From Nocardioides terrigena (lineage in GTDB: Bacteria; Actinomycetota; Actinomycetes; Propionibacteriales; Nocardioidaceae), in assembly GCF_003047265.1 (NCBI RefSeq), contig NZ_PZYY01000003.1:483025-547024 (forward strand): DNA of 64,000 nucleotides, in the 5' to 3' direction. Numbering within the stretch: position 1 is the first letter of the stretch; every line of letters begins with the position of its first letter. The translations under genes were made by a program, and so were the position numbers. Below, in pieces: positions 1 through 6,946 of the stretch. The notes beneath the pieces are model-generated. The model worked only from the letters and a program-made list of their open reading frames with translations. It had not been told where the DNA came from and searched no databases.

Positions 1-90
1 CTGCTCGGCGGCGGGACCACCCCGCTGCGGGCCGCCCTCGACGAGGCCGGCTTCGTCGCCACCCCGAAGGGACTGAGGATGCGTGCCTGA
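1..90 (+). CDS. lhr: Lhr-type DEAD/DEAH helicase, C-terminal end only (partial)
   Basis: Only the last 29 codons are present, ending in TGA. The tail reads LDEAGFVATPKGLRMRA, which resembles the C-terminus of actinobacterial Lhr ATP-dependent helicases. Its stop lies inside the first codons of the following glycosylase gene (8-base overlap), and lhr next to a nei-type glycosylase is a known actinobacterial pairing, consistent with joint roles in DNA repair. The call rests on this short tail plus context, so it is moderate. Confidence 0.6.
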   Translation: MLGGGTTPLRAALDEAGFVATPKGLRMRA

Positions 91-874
91 GGGAGACACC
101 GTCTACCGAGCCGCCCGCAAGCTCGACCGGGCGCTCACCGGTCACGTGCTGGCCGCCAGCGACTTCCGCGTGCCCCAGCTCGCCACCGTCGACCTGTCCG
201 GCGCCACGGTGACCGGCACGTTCTCGCGCGGCAAGCACCTGCTCACCCACATCGAGCACGAGGAGTCGTGGACCCTGCACACCCACCTCAAGATGGAGGG
301 CAGCTGGCACGTCTACCCCCTCCACGAGAAGTGGCGCCGCCCGTCCACCCAGGCCCGGGTGGTGCTGCGCACCGACGCCCGGGCCGCGGTGGGCTTCTCG
401 TTGGGGATCGTGGAGCTGGTGCCCCGCTCCCACGAGCCCGACGTCGTCGGCCACCTCGGCCCCGACCTGCTGGGCGGGGACTGGGACGAGGCCGAGGCCC
501 TGCGCCGGCTGCGGAGCGACCCCACCCGCCCGGTGGCGGAGGCGCTGCTCGACCAGACCAACCTGGCCGGCATCGGCAACATGTACATGGCCGAGCTCTG
601 CTTCACCAGCGGGGTGCACCCGCTGCGGCCGGTCGGGGAGGTCCCCGACCTCGAGCGTCTCGTGCGACGGGCCCGGCAGATGCTCGACCTCAACAAGGAG
701 CGGGCGATCCAGTCGACGACCGGCGACCTGCGACCCCGCGAACGGATGTGGGTCTACCGCCGCGACAACGCCCCCTGTCGCCGCTGCGGGACACCGGTCC
801 GGGTGGCCATGCGGGGGCCCGCCGAGAGCGAGCGGGCGTCGTACTGGTGCCCGCGCTGCCAGCCCGAGGACTGA
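83..874 (+). CDS. nei2: Fpg/Nei-family DNA glycosylase (endonuclease VIII-like)
   Basis: 263 aa bifunctional base-excision repair glycosylase / AP lyase that removes oxidised bases. The mature N-terminus after Met is Pro-Glu (PEGDTVYRAA). In this family the Pro2 amine forms the Schiff base and Glu3 is catalytic, which fixes the start at a GTG inside the end of lhr. The H2TH region carries NLAGIGNMYMAEL at roughly residues 160-172. The C-terminus is a four-Cys zinc finger (CRRCG ... CPRC). Overlap with lhr suggests translational coupling. The family is secure; whether it is Nei1- or Nei2-like is inferred from the lhr neighbour. Confidence 0.9.
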   Translation: MPEGDTVYRAARKLDRALTGHVLAASDFRVPQLATVDLSGATVTGTFSRGKHLLTHIEHEESWTLHTHLKMEGSWHVYPLHEKWRRPSTQARVVLRTDARAAVGFSLGIVELVPRSHEPDVVGHLGPDLLGGDWDEAEALRRLRSDPTRPVAEALLDQTNLAGIGNMYMAELCFTSGVHPLRPVGEVPDLERLVRRARQMLDLNKERAIQSTTGDLRPRERMWVYRRDNAPCRRCGTPVRVAMRGPAESERASYWCPRCQPED

Positions 875-883
875 CGCGGGACG

Positions 884-904
884 GCAGGGCTCAGGCGGCC
901 CTGC
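884..904 (-). terminator. Short hairpin between nei2 and clgR
   Basis: Inverted repeat GCAGGGC / GCCCTGC with a 7-nt loop, lying directly between two convergent stop codons. It has no T-tract, as usual for high-GC actinobacteria, and could serve both directions. A 10-base direct repeat (CTCAGGCGGC at 890 and 904) overlaps it and the clgR stop. Confidence 0.45.
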
Positions 905-1234
905 TCAGGCGGCGGAGGCGACCACGTCGCCGGCGGCCGTCCGGACCGAGGTGATCGGCGTGGCCTCGACGGACTCGACGCGGCGCAGGCCCTGCGCGAG
1001 CTCCTCGACGGCGACGGCGTCGGACACCTCGCGCAGGACGTCGGACAGGGGCAGGTCGAGGGCCGAGCAGAGCGAGGCGAGGAGCTCGGACGAGGCTTCC
1101 TTCTGGCCGCGCTCGATCTCGGAGATGTAGCCGAGGCTGACCCGGGCATCGGCGGACACCTCGCGCAGGGTCAGGCCACGCTGCATCCGCTCGCTGCGGA
1201 GCACGTCACCGAGGATGCGTCGAAAGAGCACCAT
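905..1234 (-). CDS. clgR: ClgR-type XRE-family transcriptional regulator
   Basis: 109 aa single-domain helix-turn-helix protein. The segment LREVSADARVSLGYISEIERGQKEASSE falls within residues 23-50 and matches ClgR, the activator of clp protease and stress genes in actinobacteria. The start ATG is preceded by GGAAGGA on the minus strand. It sits just downstream of cinA, as in other actinobacteria. The C-terminus ends in ASAA; ClgR of other actinobacteria is itself a Clp substrate through a hydrophobic C-terminal tail, so this may be a degron (inference). Confidence 0.9.
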   Translation of the reverse strand: MVLFRRILGDVLRSERMQRGLTLREVSADARVSLGYISEIERGQKEASSELLASLCSALDLPLSDVLREVSDAVAVEELAQGLRRVESVEATPITSVRTAAGDVVASAA

Positions 1235-1261
1235 GGCGCTGTCCTTCCCGTCCGTCGAAGG

Positions 1262-1278
1262 GCCCGCTCGTGGCGGGC
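1262..1278. other. Small hairpin in the cinA-clgR spacer
   Basis: GCCCGC / GCGGGC inverted repeat with a 5-nt loop in the 60-base cinA-clgR gap. A second half-site pair, CGCT-N5-AGCG near 1293-1305, overlaps the cinA stop. Either could be an attenuator or a regulator site for clgR. The evidence is only the symmetry. Confidence 0.25.
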
Positions 1279-1294
1279 TCCGTGATGGCCAACG

Positions 1295-1783
1295 CTACCC
1301 GAGCGCTGGTTCTTCCCGGGTGAGCATGCCCACAAGCACCGACAACGCGTGCCGGCAGGTCGCCTCCTGGACGGCGGACCGGTCCCCGGCCAGGGTCAGC
1401 AGCCGCGTCTCCACGCCGTCCGGACCGGCGACCGCGACCCACACGTGTCCCGCCGGGTGGCCCTCCTGCTGGTCCGGACCAGCGACGCCCGTGGTGGCCA
1501 TCGCGTACGTCGTGCCGAGCAGGTCGCGGACCCCGCTCGCCATCGCGGCCGCGCACTCGCCCGACACCACGCCGTGCTCGGCGACCAGGTCGGCAGGGAC
1601 ACCGAGGACGTCGACCTTGACGCGCGTCGCGTAGGCCACCACGCCACCGGTGACGCACGCGGACGACCCGGGCACGGACGTCAGGGCCGCCGCCAGGCGC
1701 CCACCGGTGAGCGACTCGGCCGTGGCGACGGTGGCGTCGCGAGCAGTGAGGAGCGCCACGATCTGCCGGGGGTCCGTCACCAT
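1295..1783 (-). CDS. cinA: CinA C-terminal-domain protein (NMN amidohydrolase family)
   Basis: 162 aa, only the CinA C-terminal (PncC-type) domain, the usual short actinobacterial form. Known members deamidate nicotinamide mononucleotide in pyridine-nucleotide recycling. Visible family motifs: TAESLTGGRLAAAL near the N-terminus, SSACVTGGVVAYAT, and GVAGPDQQEGHPAGHVWVAV. The ATG at 1783 is chosen over an in-frame codon 14 residues upstream because that longer form would run into the divergent GH15 gene, and a TAGAGT -10 box sits 7 nt before this ATG. The next gene on this strand is clgR. Confidence 0.85.
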   Translation of the reverse strand: MVTDPRQIVALLTARDATVATAESLTGGRLAAALTSVPGSSACVTGGVVAYATRVKVDVLGVPADLVAEHGVVSGECAAAMASGVRDLLGTTYAMATTGVAGPDQQEGHPAGHVWVAVAGPDGVETRLLTLAGDRSAVQEATCRHALSVLVGMLTREEPALG

Positions 1784-1790
1784 GCTGGGG

Positions 1791-1796
1791 ACTCTA
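1791..1796 (-). promoter_or_regulatory. -10 element of cinA (leaderless)
   Basis: TAGAGT read on the minus strand, 7 nt before the ATG, so transcription should start at or next to the start codon. No ribosome binding site is visible. Confidence 0.5.
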
Positions 1797-1798
1797 GC

Positions 1799-1804
1799 TA
1801 CGTT
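1799..1804 (+). promoter_or_regulatory. -10 element of the GH15 gene (leaderless)
   Basis: TACGTT ends 7 nt before the GH15 ATG. It lies 2 bases from the divergent cinA -10 element, so the two promoters must use each other's 5' coding sequence for upstream contacts. Confidence 0.45.
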
Positions 1805-1811
1805 GGCGGGC

Positions 1812-3581
1812 ATGGCACTCCCCATCGAGGACTACGCACTCGTCGGCGACCGCGGGACCGCGGCGCTGATCGGCCGGGACGGATCGGTCGACTGGCTGTG
1901 TTTGCCCCGCTTCGACTCCCCCGCCTGCTTCGCCGCCCTGCTGGGCGACCGCGACAACGGACGCTGGATCATCGCCCCCGCGGACGCCGAGGGCGTCGAG
2001 AGCACCCGGCGATACGTCGGCAACAGCGCGATCCTGGAGACGACGTTCACCACGCCCACCGGCGTGCTGGTGCTGCGCGACGTGATGCCCACCCACGACG
2101 GTCGCGCCGACTTCGTGCGCACCGTGCGGTGCAGCGAGGGGTCGGTCCGGGTGGCCCACGAGTGGGTCGTGCGCTTCGACTACGGCCTGGTCCGGCCGTG
2201 GGTCACCCGCCAGGAGGTCGCTGGCCACGAGGTCATCGTCGCCACCGCCGGGCCGGACAAGCTGATGCTGCACGGCCCTCGGCTCCCGCGCGCCGTGGAC
2301 GGCCACCACGCTGACGAGTTCGACCTCGCGGTCGGCGAGTCCATGACGTTCTCGACCACTTGGGTGCGGTCCTGGCACGATCTGCCCGAGCCGGTCCCCT
2401 TCGACGACCGCATCGAGGCGACCCGGGTCGAGCACGAGCGCTGGGCGCTGACGTGCACCGACGACATCCCCCACGGCGACCTGGTCCGTCGCAGCCTGCT
2501 CACCCTGCGCCTGATGACCCACGACGAGACCGGGGGCATCGTGGCGGCTCCGACAACCTCGCTCCCGGAGGACTTCGGTGGCGAGCGCAACTGGGACTAC
2601 CGCTTCTGCTGGCTGCGGGACGCCGCCCTCACCCTCGAGTCGCTCATCGGGGCCGGTTACACCGACGAGGCGCAGAGCTGGCGCGACTGGCTGCTGCGGG
2701 CGGTCGCGGGCGACCCCCAGGACCTCCAGATCATGTACGGCATCGACGGTGGCCGTCAGCTCCCCGAGCGCGAGCTCGACCACCTCGCGGGCTACGCCGG
2801 CTCCCGACCGGTGCGCATCGGCAACGGCGCCGTGGACCAGCGCCAGACCGATGTGCTCGGTGAGGTGATGATCGCCCTCGAGGACGCGCGCAAGGGCGGG
2901 CTCGAGGAGACGCCGCAGAGCTGGGCGTTGCAGCGGGTGCTCGTCGACGAGCTGGCCACCCACTGGGACGAGCCGGACCACGGGATCTGGGAGATCCGCG
3001 GACCGCTGCGCCACTTCACCCACTCCCGGGTGATGGTCTGGGTCGCCTTCGACCGGGCGGTCAAGGCGGTCGAGGAGCACGGGTTCGACGGACCTGTCGA
3101 CCACTGGCGCACCCTGCGCGACCGGGTGCACGCGGAGGTGCTCGAGCGCGGGTACGACGCGGAGCGCGGCACCTTCACCCAGCACTACGACACCCGGGAG
3201 CTCGACGCGAGCCTGCTCAACATCCCGCTGGTGGGCTTCCTGCCCGGCGACGATGCCCGGGTCCTCGGCACCATCAGGGCCATCGAGGAGGACCTGATGC
3301 ACGACGGCCTCCTGCACCGCTACCGGACCCAGACCGGCGTGGACGGGCTCGAGGGCGGAGAGCACGCGTTCCTCGCCTGCTCGTTCTGGCTGGTGTCGGC
3401 GTACGTCGCGGCGGGTCGCCGCGACGACGCGCACGCCCTGATGGACCGGCTCTGCGCGCTGGCCAACGACGTCGGGCTGCTCTCGGAGGAGTACGACGCC
3501 GTGGCCGGTCGGATGGCCGGCAACTTCCCGCAGGCGTTCAGCCACCTCACGCTCGTGCAGGCAGCGCTCGCGCTGCGCTGA
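1812..3581 (+). CDS. Glycoside hydrolase family 15 protein (glucoamylase / trehalase-like)
   Basis: 589 aa, no signal peptide, so cytoplasmic. The N-terminal PIEDYALVGDRGTAALIGRDGSVDWLCLP is typical of the GH15 subgroup that includes mycobacterial trehalases and bacterial glucoamylases. An (alpha/alpha)6 catalytic barrel follows, with NWDYRFCWLRDAALTLESLI, the putative general-acid segment GIWEIRG, and LLSEEYD near the C-terminus as the likely general-base region. Substrate (trehalose or alpha-1,4-glucan) cannot be decided from sequence. It is transcribed divergently from cinA with only 28 bases between start codons. The ATG is preferred because the upstream in-frame extension would overlap cinA. 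Confidence 0.88.
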   Translation: MALPIEDYALVGDRGTAALIGRDGSVDWLCLPRFDSPACFAALLGDRDNGRWIIAPADAEGVESTRRYVGNSAILETTFTTPTGVLVLRDVMPTHDGRADFVRTVRCSEGSVRVAHEWVVRFDYGLVRPWVTRQEVAGHEVIVATAGPDKLMLHGPRLPRAVDGHHADEFDLAVGESMTFSTTWVRSWHDLPEPVPFDDRIEATRVEHERWALTCTDDIPHGDLVRRSLLTLRLMTHDETGGIVAAPTTSLPEDFGGERNWDYRFCWLRDAALTLESLIGAGYTDEAQSWRDWLLRAVAGDPQDLQIMYGIDGGRQLPERELDHLAGYAGSRPVRIGNGAVDQRQTDVLGEVMIALEDARKGGLEETPQSWALQRVLVDELATHWDEPDHGIWEIRGPLRHFTHSRVMVWVAFDRAVKAVEEHGFDGPVDHWRTLRDRVHAEVLERGYDAERGTFTQHYDTRELDASLLNIPLVGFLPGDDARVLGTIRAIEEDLMHDGLLHRYRTQTGVDGLEGGEHAFLACSFWLVSAYVAAGRRDDAHALMDRLCALANDVGLLSEEYDAVAGRMAGNFPQAFSHLTLVQAALALR

Positions 3582-3633
3582 CCAGGCGTGCGCCCGACCG
3601 TGCAGTCCGGCCGCGCAGGTGTCCGAGCGTGCC

Positions 3634-3675
3634 GGCGGCCCCCGTCCCACGCTCGTGCGCAGGACGGGGGCCGCC
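3634..3675. terminator. Bidirectional terminator hairpin, GH15 / nuclease
   Basis: Perfect 14-bp stem, GGCGGCCCCCGTCC and its complement, with a 14-nt loop, between two convergent genes. No T-tract on either side. Confidence 0.8.
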
Positions 3676-3688
3676 TCGGGACTGCTAC

Positions 3689-6600
3689 TCAGCCACGCGA
3701 GTACGCGACGTCCACGACGACCGTCGTCTCGGCCACCGTGCCGGTGCCCGCGACGTACCGGACCGTCAGCGTGTGCTCACCGACGGTGGTGAAGACCGGC
3801 AGCTTGACGTTGACGACGCCGTTGGTGACGGGAGCCGAGGCGAGCAGCGTCGCGCCCTCGCGGATCTCGATCGTGCCGTCGGTGGCGTCCTTCTTCGACC
3901 CCGTCATGACCTTGACGTGCGCCATGGCCCGGGTGCGGTCGACGACGACCCGCTGGGGGGTCACCTTCGCCTCGACGGTGGCCGTGCCCGGGTCCGTCGG
4001 GCCCTCGTCCTGGGTGTTGATGCCCACGATCTCGGGGCTGTGGTCCGAGGAGCGGTACGGGTTCGGCGCGTACAGGTTGGTGACGTTGGTGTTGAAGCGC
4101 GCGTACTCGTAGTAGACGGACTCGTAGCCGTTGATGTCCCAGACGTCGACCGCGTTGACGTCCTCGAGCGCCGGCGCGTTGGCCAGGACGTGGTCGAGCG
4201 AGCCGACCATGCCGTCGAAGTTGTAGGTCTCCTCCTCGGGATCACTGGTCGACTCGAGGTTGGTGTAGCCGGCCGCGTTGAGGACCTGGATCGGGTCCTC
4301 CTCGGAGTAGGCGTTGAAGTCTCCGGCCAGGAAGACCCGGGTGATGCCGCGCTGGGTCTTGAACGTGTCGGCGAAGGCCACCAGTGCGTTGGCCTGGATG
4401 ACGCGCCGGTCGTTGGCGTTGCCCTGACCGTCGGGGTCCGGGGTGCCGGAGCCCTTGGACTTGAAGTGGTTGACGATGACGGCGAACGCGTCGGCGTCAG
4501 GGGTCCCGACCTGCTTGAAGGCCTGGGCGACCGGCTCGCGGGCGTCCTCGAAGGCCTCGCCGGCCGACGACTGGTCGCTGACGACGACCGACTCACCGAC
4601 GAGCGACACGTTGGCCGGCTGGTAGATGAAGCCGTTGCGGATCACGTCCTGCTCCTCGGTGGGCGGCAGGGTCGCCGCCGACGGCACCGCGGCCCACGTG
4701 CCTGCGCCCGCGTCCTCGTTGAGGGCAGCCACCAGCTCGTTGATCGCGAAGTCGCGCGGCTTGCCGAACTTGACCGAGTTCTCGAGCTCCTCGAGGGAGA
4801 CGATGTCGGCGTCGGCGGTGTTGATCGCCGAGACGATCTTGTCCCGCTGACGGGTCAGGTTGGCGTCGTTCGCAGCACCACGCGGTCCGTCGGGGTCGCA
4901 GCGGTTGTTGGTGATCGGGTTGCCGTCGCGGTCGCGGTAGTACGTGCAGGTGCCGAGACCGGAGGCCACGAACTCCTCACCGGTCGTGGGGAAGAAGTTC
5001 AGCACGTTGAACGTCGCGAGCGTGACGTCGCCGCCGACGTTCTCGGGGGCCGCCGGGCGGGTCTGCTCGACGTCGATCGCGCCGGTGGGCGCGCCGACGA
5101 CCTGGGCCTGCGGCAGGATCCTCCAGGCGTTGAACCCGTAGGTGAACACGACCGGCTTGGGGAAGGTGATCCCGGCACCGACGCGCACGGTGTGGTCTGC
5201 GGTGAACCACGGGAACGGCTGGTCGCTGTTCTGCGACGTGGAGTACGTGAGGCTGGACCCGTCGTCCAGGATGATCCGGTGCGCGTCGTTGTAGCGCTTG
5301 CGCTCCGCGACCAGCGCCGTCGCCTGTGCGTCGATCACCTCGGTCGGGGCCACCAACGGCTGGTCGCTGTTGGCCGCGACACCGATCTCGCCGCGGAAGG
5401 CGGACGAGTTGGTGCCGTTGCTGTAGTAGGGGCCGCCGTCGTAGACGTCGGTGGCGGTCCACGGCGCGGTCGGCTGGAAGAGCTCGCCCTCGGCGACCTC
5501 ACGGAGGTCGTCGAGCTCGGTACCGGCCAGGCAGTCGGTGCCGGGCAGCGCGCAGTCGGTGCCGGGGACGACCGTCTTGGGGGTCACCGTGCCCAGCGAG
5601 GCGACCGGCGTGACACCGGACTGGGTGGCCACGATCTGGGTCGCGCCGAAGAACTCGTCGGCCGTGCCGGCCACGCGAACCGAGTCGCCCACGGCCGGGT
5701 AGGTGGCGAAACCGCTCGTCCCGCCGTAGACGAAGATCGCGTCCGAGGCGTCCGGGGTGTCGTTGCCCGGGGTCTGGAGGTAGAAGCCGTTGAGGCCACC
5801 GGTCGGGTAGGACGCAGTCACCACGCCCTCGGTGATGACGCTCTGGTCGTCGAAGGGAGTTGCCGCTCCGGTGCCCTGGATCTCGGCGATCGGACGCAGC
5901 GCAGCGGCCGGGGTGATCGAGTAGGTGAAGGTCACCTGGTCGGTCGCCGGGGTCGGCGTGGCCGAGTCGGTGGCGGTGGCCGTGACGTCGTAGGAGCCGG
6001 CCGTCGTCGGCGTGCCCGACACGGTCCCGTCGGGAGCGATGGTGACGCCGGCGGGCAGCCCACTGGCGGTCCACGTGTACGGCGCCGTGCCGCCCGTGGC
6101 CTCGAGGGTGAAGTCGTCGACCGGCGTGCCGACCTGACCCGTCTGGGCGCCGGGTGACGTGGCGTCCAGCGGTCCGGGGGCGACCGGGTCCGCGTTCTGC
6201 GGGTCTGGGGTGCCCTCGACGAAGTCGGTGGCGTTGTTGTCGGTGTCGGGCTGGGTCGCCGTGACGACGCGGGCGGCCGACGTCGTGTTGGTGAGCGCGA
6301 CTCCGGTCGGCGCCCCCTCGAACGAGCTGGCCGTGCCGTAGCCGACCATGTCCACCAGGTCGGCGTTCCCGGCGAGATTGCCGGTGCCGACGGTGCTGGC
6401 GGTCGTCGAGCTCACGAGCAGCACCTGGCCGGACCCGCCCGCCATCGCGATGGTCCCGGTCGCGTCCGGCGCCGGCAGCGCGGGAGCCGTGGTGTCAGCG
6501 CCGGTGGCCTCGGCCACCAGGTAGCGGGAGCTGGCCGGCACGGAGCCGGTGAGAGGCGTGATGTTGGAGCCCACGGAGGTGCCCCCCGTCGACCGGTACT

Positions 6601-6835
6601 GGACGGACCAGCCGTCGACGTCGATGGGGCTGCTGGTGGGGTTGTAGAGCTCGATGAAGTCGGAGCGGAACGACGAGCCGGTGCCGTTGCCGCCCGCGCC
6701 GTACACCTCGCTGATGACGAGGCCGGTGCCGGCCGGGTTGGCCGTGGCGGTGAGGGGGATCGCGACGAGGCTGGTGGCCGCGACCGCGAGTCCGACGAGC
6801 ACGGAGCTGCGTCGGAAGGAGGGACGTGCGGGCAT
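3689..6835 (-). CDS. Secreted ExeM/NucH-type endonuclease (LTD, Ig-like and EEP domains)
   Basis: 1048 aa exported nuclease. A signal peptide (RRSSVLVGLAVAATSLVAIPLTATA) is followed by a lamin-tail domain (about 35-180, GLVISEVYGAGGNG), a putative Ig/He_PIG-like domain (about 225-305), an OB-like region typical of ExeM proteins (about 312-410), then an endonuclease/exonuclease/phosphatase domain from about residue 600. EEP motifs: TLATFNVLN, IVSLEELEN, VNHFKSKGSG, LAGDFNAY, and RSSDHSPEIVGI. The last about 95 residues are a beta-sandwich domain closely like the tail of the next protein upstream. Likely degrades extracellular nucleic acid for phosphate or nucleosides, feeding the adjacent 5'-nucleotidase. 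Many family members are called only 'lamin tail domain protein'. Confidence 0.87.
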   Translation of the reverse strand: MPARPSFRRSSVLVGLAVAATSLVAIPLTATANPAGTGLVISEVYGAGGNGTGSSFRSDFIELYNPTSSPIDVDGWSVQYRSTGGTSVGSNITPLTGSVPASSRYLVAEATGADTTAPALPAPDATGTIAMAGGSGQVLLVSSTTASTVGTGNLAGNADLVDMVGYGTASSFEGAPTGVALTNTTSAARVVTATQPDTDNNATDFVEGTPDPQNADPVAPGPLDATSPGAQTGQVGTPVDDFTLEATGGTAPYTWTASGLPAGVTIAPDGTVSGTPTTAGSYDVTATATDSATPTPATDQVTFTYSITPAAALRPIAEIQGTGAATPFDDQSVITEGVVTASYPTGGLNGFYLQTPGNDTPDASDAIFVYGGTSGFATYPAVGDSVRVAGTADEFFGATQIVATQSGVTPVASLGTVTPKTVVPGTDCALPGTDCLAGTELDDLREVAEGELFQPTAPWTATDVYDGGPYYSNGTNSSAFRGEIGVAANSDQPLVAPTEVIDAQATALVAERKRYNDAHRIILDDGSSLTYSTSQNSDQPFPWFTADHTVRVGAGITFPKPVVFTYGFNAWRILPQAQVVGAPTGAIDVEQTRPAAPENVGGDVTLATFNVLNFFPTTGEEFVASGLGTCTYYRDRDGNPITNNRCDPDGPRGAANDANLTRQRDKIVSAINTADADIVSLEELENSVKFGKPRDFAINELVAALNEDAGAGTWAAVPSAATLPPTEEQDVIRNGFIYQPANVSLVGESVVVSDQSSAGEAFEDAREPVAQAFKQVGTPDADAFAVIVNHFKSKGSGTPDPDGQGNANDRRVIQANALVAFADTFKTQRGITRVFLAGDFNAYSEEDPIQVLNAAGYTNLESTSDPEEETYNFDGMVGSLDHVLANAPALEDVNAVDVWDINGYESVYYEYARFNTNVTNLYAPNPYRSSDHSPEIVGINTQDEGPTDPGTATVEAKVTPQRVVVDRTRAMAHVKVMTGSKKDATDGTIEIREGATLLASAPVTNGVVNVKLPVFTTVGEHTLTVRYVAGTGTVAETTVVVDVAYSRG

Positions 6836-6910
6836 GAGGTCTCCGAGAGGGGTGTGGTGGGAGGGGTGGCACCGAGGTGCGGTGCAGCGGGTGTGGCGGT
6901 GGAGCAGTGC

Positions 6911-6940
6911 AGTGGGGGCCCGGCGTACCGGGCCCCCACT
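6911..6940 (-). terminator. Terminator after the 5'-nucleotidase gene
   Basis: Perfect 13-bp stem (AGTGGGGGCCCGG and complement) with a CGTA tetraloop, starting a few bases after the stop codon of the upstream minus-strand gene. It should separate the two secreted phosphoesterase genes into distinct transcripts. Confidence 0.8.
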
Positions 6941-6946
6941 GGTCGA

